A stretch of DNA of 9,867 nt from CAZDYP01 sp964509505 (GTDB taxonomy: Bacteria; Chloroflexota; Anaerolineae; JACRMK01). Shown here piece after piece: positions 5,270 to 9,867 of the stretch. Location: contig CAZDYP010000183.1 in the NCBI GenBank assembly GCA_964509505.1, positions 1 to 9,867 of the forward strand. Direction: 5' to 3'. A model generated the notes under the pieces. The model did no database searches. It had not been told where the DNA came from and saw nothing but the letters and a program-made list of their open reading frames with translations. A program made the translations under genes and the position numbers. How positions within the stretch are numbered: the stretch's first letter is position 1; every line of letters starts with the position of its first letter.

Positions 5270-6373
5270 TATCGCCTGATTCGTCCCCTTCTTTTCCACC
5301 TCGACCCTGAACGCGCGCATACCCTCACGTTGTCGTTGTTGCGCGTCATCGGAAACTATGCATGGCTGTGGCGTTGGCTCGACATGATGTATCGTGTTGC
5401 CGATCGGCGCTTGGAGATTGAAGCGTTTGGGGTGCGTTTCAAAAATCCTGTCGGCCTCGCAGCGGGCTATGACAAAAATGGGATGGCGGTGCGCGGGCTC
5501 AGCGCGTTAGGCTTCGGTCACGTCGAGGTTGGCACGGTCACGTTGCTGCCGCAAAGCGGCAATCCGAAACCACGGGTGCATCGCGTCCTCGAATCGCGCG
5601 GCGTCATCAACAGCATGGGTTTCCCCAACGACGGCGTTGATGCGCTATTGAAGCAATGGACGGGGGACAAGGGACAGGAGACGGACGACGCGACCGTCTC
5701 CCGTCATCCGTCATCGGTCTTGCGCATCGGCATTAACATTGGCAAAGGCAAAGACACGCCATTGGAACGCGCCGCCGATGATTATTGCGAGCTGCTGAAG
5801 CGCGTCTATCGTTATGCCGATTACGTAACGGTGAACGTGAGCAGTCCGAACACACTAGGGTTACGACAACTACAAGCGCGCGCAGCGCTGGAGTCGTTGT
5901 TGAAAGCCGTGACGCGCGTGCGCGACACGCTGACCCAGCGCGTACCTGTGTTGGTGAAAATTGCGCCCGATTTGACTGAGGCGGAGGTTGACGCTGTGTT
6001 GGCAGCAGTCGCTATGAGCGGTGTGGATGGCATCATCGCCAGCAACACGACGACGAGCCGCGCGGGTATTCCGTCCAAGTATGCCGAACTCAAAGGTGGT
6101 TTGAGTGGCGAGCCATTGCGCCATCGCTCGACGCCTCTCATTCGCTATATGTCACAACGCACGGCGGGGCAATTGCCCATCATCGGCGTGGGCGGCATTA
6201 TGAGCGCGGCTGACGCGCTCGATAAAATTCGCGCGGGCGCATGGCTTGTGCAAGTTTACACGGGCATGGTGTATGCAGGCCCGAGTCTGGCGTGGCAGAT
6301 CAATCGCGGTTTGGTGCGCGCGTGTGAGCAAGCGCGAGTGAAGCATATCAAGGAATTGGTGGGAAATAAATGA
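5267..6373 (+). CDS. pyrD: Dihydroorotate dehydrogenase (quinone), class 2
   Basis: A 368-residue FMN enzyme oxidising dihydroorotate to orotate and passing electrons to membrane quinone. Class 2 is shown by the amphipathic N-terminal segment MYRLIRPLLFHLDPERAH (membrane/quinone tunnel) and by a catalytic Ser, Ser193 in NVSSPNTLGLRQLQ. FMN and substrate motifs are AAGYDKNG (65-72), INSMGFPNDG (114-123), GINIGKGKDTP (155-165), KIAPDL (231-236), ASNTTTSR, LSGEPLR, GVGGI and QVYTGMVY. The start is fixed by the family-typical MYRLIRP, although no Shine-Dalgarno exists and the ATG ends a heptamer array. Residues ~132-152 (TGDKGQETDD through HPSSVL) are an insertion of about 15 residues relative to E. 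coli PyrD, encoded by another heptamer array just before the GINIGK strand. The N-terminus predicts peripheral attachment to the membrane. Confidence 0.95.
   Translation: MYRLIRPLLFHLDPERAHTLTLSLLRVIGNYAWLWRWLDMMYRVADRRLEIEAFGVRFKNPVGLAAGYDKNGMAVRGLSALGFGHVEVGTVTLLPQSGNPKPRVHRVLESRGVINSMGFPNDGVDALLKQWTGDKGQETDDATVSRHPSSVLRIGINIGKGKDTPLERAADDYCELLKRVYRYADYVTVNVSSPNTLGLRQLQARAALESLLKAVTRVRDTLTQRVPVLVKIAPDLTEAEVDAVLAAVAMSGVDGIIASNTTTSRAGIPSKYAELKGGLSGEPLRHRSTPLIRYMSQRTAGQLPIIGVGGIMSAADALDKIRAGAWLVQVYTGMVYAGPSLAWQINRGLVRACEQARVKHIKELVGNK
5661..5723 (+). repeat. Heptanucleotide array inside pyrD
   Basis: Nine 7-base units (63 bases, 21 codons). The first four are purine-rich (CGGGGGA, CAAGGGA, CAGGAGA, CGGACGA) and the later ones pyrimidine-rich (GTCTCCC, GTCATCC, GTCATCG). 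The two halves are imperfectly inverted: GGAGACGG (5677-5684) pairs perfectly with CCGTCTCC (5694-5701). The reading frame is kept. Confidence 0.75.
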
Positions 6374-6380
6374 ATATCCT

Positions 6381-6460
6381 CAACACAAAGACACCAAGGA
6401 TTCACAACCACACAAGGGGAATCTTTGTGCGCTTTGTGGATGCTTGGCGTCTTCGCGTTG
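6381..6460. repeat. Long imperfect palindrome, pyrD-guaB spacer
   Basis: The left arm 6381-6407 (CAACACAAAG...) and right arm 6434-6460 (...TCTTCGCGTTG) are complementary at about 22 of 27 positions, with an inner stem CACAAGG (6411-6417) against CTTTGTG (6423-6429). Together they would fold into one 80-base hairpin. Three of the five mismatches become G-U pairs in RNA from the minus strand. No T run follows, so it is not a normal terminator. It resembles the CACAAAGACACCAAGG-type palindromic repeats common in intergenic DNA of several phyla. Confidence 0.65.
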
Positions 6461-6478
6461 AAATTTTGGAGAGGGCTG

Positions 6479-7966
6479 ATGAACGAAGAATTATTTAACC
6501 GCTACGACGCATTGACGTTTGACGATGTGTTGATCGTACCGGGTTATACGGAAGTTTTGCCAGACCAAACGGATGTGCGCGCTTATGTGACGCGCGAGCT
6601 TCGCTTGAACATTCCGATTCTGTCGGCGGCAATGGACACCGTGACCGAGGCGCGCATGGCGATTGCGCTGGCGCGCGAGGGCGGCATGGGCATCATCCAT
6701 CGCAACATGTCCATCGAACAACAAGCCGACGAAGTGCATAAAGTGAAACGCTCAGAGTCAGGCATGATTGGCGACCCCGTGACGTTGCCGCCTAGCGCGA
6801 CGCTGCGCGAAGCGGAAGACATCATGGCGAAGTATCACATCAGTGGCGTGCCGATTACCGATGCGGCGCAAGGCGGCAAACTGGTCGGCATTCTGACGAA
6901 CCGTGATGTGCGTTTTGTCGAGCCGTCGGACTTTGCGCGCCCTGTCAGCGAATTTATGACGCGTGAACGCTTGATCACTGCGCCGCTTGGCACAACGCTC
7001 GCACAAGCGCAACGTCTGTTGCAACAATATCGTATCGAGAAGTTGCCGCTGGTGGATGAACAAGGTTGTCTCAAAGGATTGATCACAGTCAAAGATATTC
7101 AGAAGAAGCGCGATTATCCGAATGCGGCTACCGATTCACGCGGACGCTTGTTGGTCGGGGCCGCCGTCGGGGTGGGCGCGGATGTCGAAGAGCGCGTTGC
7201 CGCATTGGTTGACAATGGCGTTGATTTGGTGGCAGTGGATACGGCGCATGGGCATTCGGCGGGCGTGTTACGCGCGGTGCAACGCATCAAGAGCGAATGG
7301 CCAGCATTAGCTGTGATTGCGGGCAATGTCGTGACTGCCGAAGGCACCGAGGCGCTCATCGCCGCGGGCGTGGATGCAGTGAAGGTGGGCGTCGGCGCAG
7401 GTTCGATTTGTACGACGCGCATCGTCGCGGGCGCGGGCTTGCCGCAGATGTCGGCCATCTTCGAATGCGCGCAAGTCGCGCGCAAGCATGATGTACCGCT
7501 CATCGCCGACGGCGGCATCAAGTATAGCGGCGACATCGTGAAGGCGTTGGCTGGCGGCGCGAGCGTCGTGATGCTTGGTGGTTTGCTGGCGGGACTCGAA
7601 GAATCACCAGGCGAGATCGTGTTGTATGAGGGACGACGCTTCAAGGAGTATCGCGGCATGGGGAGTATAGGCGCGATGCAAGGCTTGGGCAAAGACCGTT
7701 ATGGCTCCGCGCAAGGCAAGAGCATGGGCAAGCTGGTGCCTGAAGGCGTCGAGGGCATTGTGCCGTTCAAAGGCGCGACGCGCGATTTTGTGTATCAGTT
7801 GATTGGCGGCTTGCGTTCAGGCATGGGGTACGCAGGCGCGGCGACGCTTGCCGATTTGCAAACGAAGACGCGGTTGTGTCGCATCACAAATGCAGGCTTG
7901 ATCGAGAGTCATCCGCACGATGTCACGCTTACGCGTGACGCGCCGAATTATCAAAGAGGGTTCTGA
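6479..7966 (+). CDS. guaB: IMP dehydrogenase
   Basis: A 495-residue NAD-dependent enzyme oxidising IMP to XMP, the committed step of GMP synthesis; normally a cytoplasmic tetramer/octamer. It opens with LTFDDVLIVPGY (12-23). Two CBS repeats follow (about residues 92-210, with HISGVPITD and YRIEKLPLVDE), then the barrel resumes. Catalytic Cys311 lies in GVGAGSICTTRIVAGAG; LIADGGIKYSGDI and SVVMLGGLLAG bind the IMP phosphate; YEGRRFKEYRGMGSIGAM precedes the flap, with the catalytic Arg407-Tyr408 pair in KDRYG and VPEGVEG after it. The ATG at 6479 is chosen over the upstream in-frame TTG at 6425: GGAGAGG (6468-6474) is well placed, the protein then starts MNEELF, and the extension would come from the hairpin repeat. 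It is downstream of pyrD on the same strand, so pyrimidine and guanine synthesis may share a transcript. Confidence 0.97.
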   Translation: MNEELFNRYDALTFDDVLIVPGYTEVLPDQTDVRAYVTRELRLNIPILSAAMDTVTEARMAIALAREGGMGIIHRNMSIEQQADEVHKVKRSESGMIGDPVTLPPSATLREAEDIMAKYHISGVPITDAAQGGKLVGILTNRDVRFVEPSDFARPVSEFMTRERLITAPLGTTLAQAQRLLQQYRIEKLPLVDEQGCLKGLITVKDIQKKRDYPNAATDSRGRLLVGAAVGVGADVEERVAALVDNGVDLVAVDTAHGHSAGVLRAVQRIKSEWPALAVIAGNVVTAEGTEALIAAGVDAVKVGVGAGSICTTRIVAGAGLPQMSAIFECAQVARKHDVPLIADGGIKYSGDIVKALAGGASVVMLGGLLAGLEESPGEIVLYEGRRFKEYRGMGSIGAMQGLGKDRYGSAQGKSMGKLVPEGVEGIVPFKGATRDFVYQLIGGLRSGMGYAGAATLADLQTKTRLCRITNAGLIESHPHDVTLTRDAPNYQRGF

Positions 7967-7969
7967 CGA

Positions 7970-7990
7970 GAAGAATGAAGAATGAACGCT
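7970..7990 (+). repeat. Short heptanucleotide trace after guaB
   Basis: GAAGAAT twice and GAACGCT follow the guaB stop (7964-7966) with a 7-base period, then GAG. It is short and alone would be weak; the parallel with the other arrays in the cluster makes it worth marking. No T-tract terminator for guaB was found. Confidence 0.4.
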
Positions 7991-8011
7991 GAGTTCTCGC
8001 GTGGAGAATAC
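7984..8011. repeat. Degenerate terminal CRISPR repeat
   Basis: The last 16 bases (7996-8011) match the CRISPR repeat's end at 15 of 16 positions (CTCGCGTGGAGAATAC against CTCGCGTGGGGAATAC), while the first 12 bases are unrelated. It is one base out of the strict 61-base register. A decayed end repeat is typical of the leader-distal (trailer) side, supporting a leader to the right. Confidence 0.8.
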
Positions 8012-8017
8012 AGTGTA

Positions 8018-8040
8018 TGGGCAACTTTGATGGTTGCCCA
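8018..8040. other. Perfect inverted repeat in the trailer
   Basis: TGGGCAAC (8018-8025) and GTTGCCCA (8033-8040) form a perfect 8-base stem with a 7-base loop, between the degenerate and first intact repeat. It could end transcripts from guaB or from the array on the minus strand, but neither side has a T run, so the role is open. Confidence 0.5.
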
Positions 8041-8044
8041 CATG

Positions 8045-9842
8045 CGGTTCACCCCCACTCGCGTGGGGAATACTAATTGGCGTACGTGCCTCGGTCTAAT
8101 CCCAACGGTTCACCCCCACTCGCGTGGGGAATACTTCTCCTCATCTAGCATATCGCCGCGCGTGGCCGGTTCACCCCCACTCGCGTGGGGAATACTGTGA
8201 GCGTGTCCTACCTCACGTCCCACATTGCGGTTCACCCCCACTCGCGTGGGGAATACGAGCTGGGCAATATCGGCTCGACGGAGCGGATCGGTTCACCCCC
8301 ACTCGCGTGGGGAATACCCCGTCGCATATCATCCAATTTTGGCAAAGGTCGGTTCACCCCCACTCGCGTGGGGAATACCACGCACGAGCATCTGCGCGGA
8401 AAGGCAACCCCGGTTCACCCCCACTCGCGTGGGGAATACCTCCTGCACGCTTGTCAATGGAGATTATCGGTCGGTTCACCCCCACTCGCGTGGGGAATAC
8501 GCAGTGTCGGGTAATGATATACTGTACTCTGTCGGTTCACCCCCACTCGCGTGGGGAATACAGCACAATCGGCGTCGTTTTGCCAGCCGCTGACGGTTCA
8601 CCCCCACTCGCGTGGGGAATACGCGGCAAGCCGCCGAACAGATGGATGCGTTCGTGGTTCACCCCCACTCGCGTGGGGAATACGCGTATCGGTCAAGGTA
8701 GGATTGTAACCCTGCCGGTTCACCCCCACTCGCGTGGGGAATACTCCTTGCGTGATAGACCCGTTTCATCGTATAGCGGTTCACCCCCACTCGCGTGGGG
8801 AATACAAGTGGCGCTGTTGGCTTAGATGTTTGTTTGCCGGTTCACCCCCACTCGCGTGGGGAATACGTTGCTAACGGACTTTTCTACCTGGCGGGCAGCG
8901 GTTCACCCCCACTCGCGTGGGGAATACGCAGTCGGGCAATCCCCCGACAATGCCCAAGTCGGTTCACCCCCACTCGCGTGGGGAATACTATCAGGTTACT
9001 ATCGAGGCACCAATTCCGCGCGGTTCACCCCCACTCGCGTGGGGAATACGGCATCGATTTGCGCGATAGTAGCAGCAACCATGGTTCACCCCCACTCGCG
9101 TGGGGAATACATGTGAGTATGGGAGCGTAGCTGCGTTGTATCCGGTTCACCCCCACTCGCGTGGGGAATACAGTGGGGGCGATTGATACCTGTGGGGCAG
9201 CGACGGTTCACCCCCACTCGCGTGGGGAATACGCGCCATGCAGAGACGCGCTTGAGTCTTTGTGCGGTTCACCCCCACTCGCGTGGGGAATACAGGATAT
9301 CCTCATTAAAATATATGCGGTAGCCCGGTTCACCCCCACTCGCGTGGGGAATACTCGCATCGGCGCGCGCGCTAATACACGCATAACGGTTCACCCCCAC
9401 TCGCGTGGGGAATACCTGTTTGGAGATTTTCAGTTTTGCGCCAATGGCGGTTCACCCCCACTCGCGTGGGGAATACGCCCTTTAAGGGCTTTTGATTTTT
9501 TCAGGCTGCGGTTCACCCCCACTCGCGTGGGGAATACTGATGGGGGGCGTTTTTTCCATAGTGTATTTTCGGTTCACCCCCACTCGCGTGGGGAATACTT
9601 AGCCGACGACCGCCCCGACCTTTGCGACAATGGTTCACCCCCACTCGCGTGGGGAATACGGCGACGCCCGCTGTCTGGACGCCCGCAAAACTGGTTCACC
9701 CCCACTCGCGTGGGGAATACGTAGGCATCGGCGGGCGCGGGCGGCGCGTACTCGGTTCACCCCCACTCGCGTGGGGAATACTGCTCGCGCAATCGTGGTT
9801 TTGCCGCTCCCACTGGTTCACCCCCACTCGCGTGGGGAATAC
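8045..9842 (-). CRISPR. Type I-E-like CRISPR array, 30 repeats, 29 spacers
   Basis: Thirty identical 28-base repeats (plus-strand form GGTTCACC...GGGGAATAC) start every 61 bases from 8046 to 9815; I checked each position. The preceding base is C in 25 cases and T in 5, so the unit is best read as 29 bases with 32-base spacers, the I-E dimension. Transcription is inferred on the minus strand: there the repeat starts GTATTCC, has a six-base stem CCCCAC/GTGGGG closed by the GNRA tetraloop GCGA, and ends in GTGAACCG, an eight-base 5' handle like that left by Cas6e. The degenerate repeat on the left is the trailer, so the leader should lie right of 9842. All 29 spacers differ. No cas gene is in the window, so subtype rests on repeat form and spacing. 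guaB is its left neighbour. Plus-strand ORFs through it (HPHSRGEY and similar) are artefacts. Confidence 0.98.
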
Positions 9843-9867
9843 TCAGTAGTCAGCCCCATTTTTGCAA
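9843..9867. other. Window end: further spacer or leader edge
   Basis: Twenty-five bases follow the last repeat. If the array continues, the next repeat would begin at 9876, outside the window; otherwise this is the repeat-proximal end of the leader. The sequence, with a CATTTTTGC stretch, does not decide between these. Confidence 0.6.

Noticed and set aside
6425..6478. In-frame TTG extending GuaB by 18 residues
   Set aside because: It starts inside the hairpin element; the ATG at 6479 has a good Shine-Dalgarno and gives the normal N-terminus.
7153..7170. About 16 of 18 bases of guaB match the reverse complement of the spacer at 9599-9630
   Set aside because: It is short, GC-rich and mismatched, covering about half the spacer. 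A full spacer search would settle it, but it is not credible self-targeting.
7733..7771. Ile in place of Arg in the GuaB PEGVEG(R)VP segment
   Set aside because: This position varies in the family as I recall it; the catalytic Arg-Tyr pair in KDRYG is intact.
7922..7939. Perfect 7-base hairpin GTCACGC/GCGTGAC near the end of guaB
   Set aside because: It is inside the coding sequence, has no following T run, and can arise by chance in GC-rich code.
7982..9849. Plus-strand ORFs full of HPHSRGEY, TPTRVGNT and SPPLAWGI repeats
   Set aside because: They are the three-frame readings of the CRISPR repeat (61-base period), not proteins.

Overview
The window is bacterial, GC-rich DNA with one 100-N scaffold gap. 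It carries a pyrimidine/purine biosynthesis cluster followed by a long type I-E-like CRISPR array. Lineage cannot be proven from the sequence. The CAD-like dihydroorotase and aspartate carbamoyltransferase, the apparent PyrF-PyrE fusion, the quinone-type PyrD and the heptanucleotide spacers suggest a Chloroflexota-like bacterium, at moderate-to-low confidence. The placeholder gap points to a draft or metagenome assembly.

Layout. 19-1101 encodes a DmpA-type P1 family peptidase. The 413-base gap 1102-1514 is not empty. It holds two good sigma70-type promoters, a 43-codon candidate leader ORF that starts almost at the predicted transcription start, and an intrinsic terminator overlapping the end of that ORF. 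This arrangement looks like a transcription attenuator for the pyr genes. Then, all on the + strand, come pyrC (1515-2582), pyrB (2659-3639), pyrF (3725-4488, cut by the gap), pyrE (4589-5137, probably fused to PyrF), pyrD (5267-6373) and guaB (6479-7966). From 7984 to the window edge runs a CRISPR array of 30 identical repeats and 29 spacers with an exact 61-base period. It has a degenerate terminal repeat on the left and no cas genes in the window.

How the genes work together. PyrB makes carbamoyl-aspartate, PyrC closes it to dihydroorotate, PyrD oxidises this to orotate using quinone, PyrE adds phosphoribose from PRPP and PyrF decarboxylates OMP to UMP. GuaB diverts IMP to XMP for guanine nucleotides. 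Only carbamoyl-phosphate synthase is missing from de novo UMP synthesis.

Most unusual signals. (1) The pyr leader resembles the E. coli pyrBI attenuator but appears leaderless. (2) Short arrays with a strict 7-base period, but different sequences, fill or mark the spacers after pyrC, pyrB, pyrE and guaB, and appear to have entered the pyrF and pyrD coding sequences as in-frame insertions. Two start codons lie inside such arrays without a Shine-Dalgarno. (3) The base before each CRISPR repeat is only C or T, read here as a fossil of the PAM.
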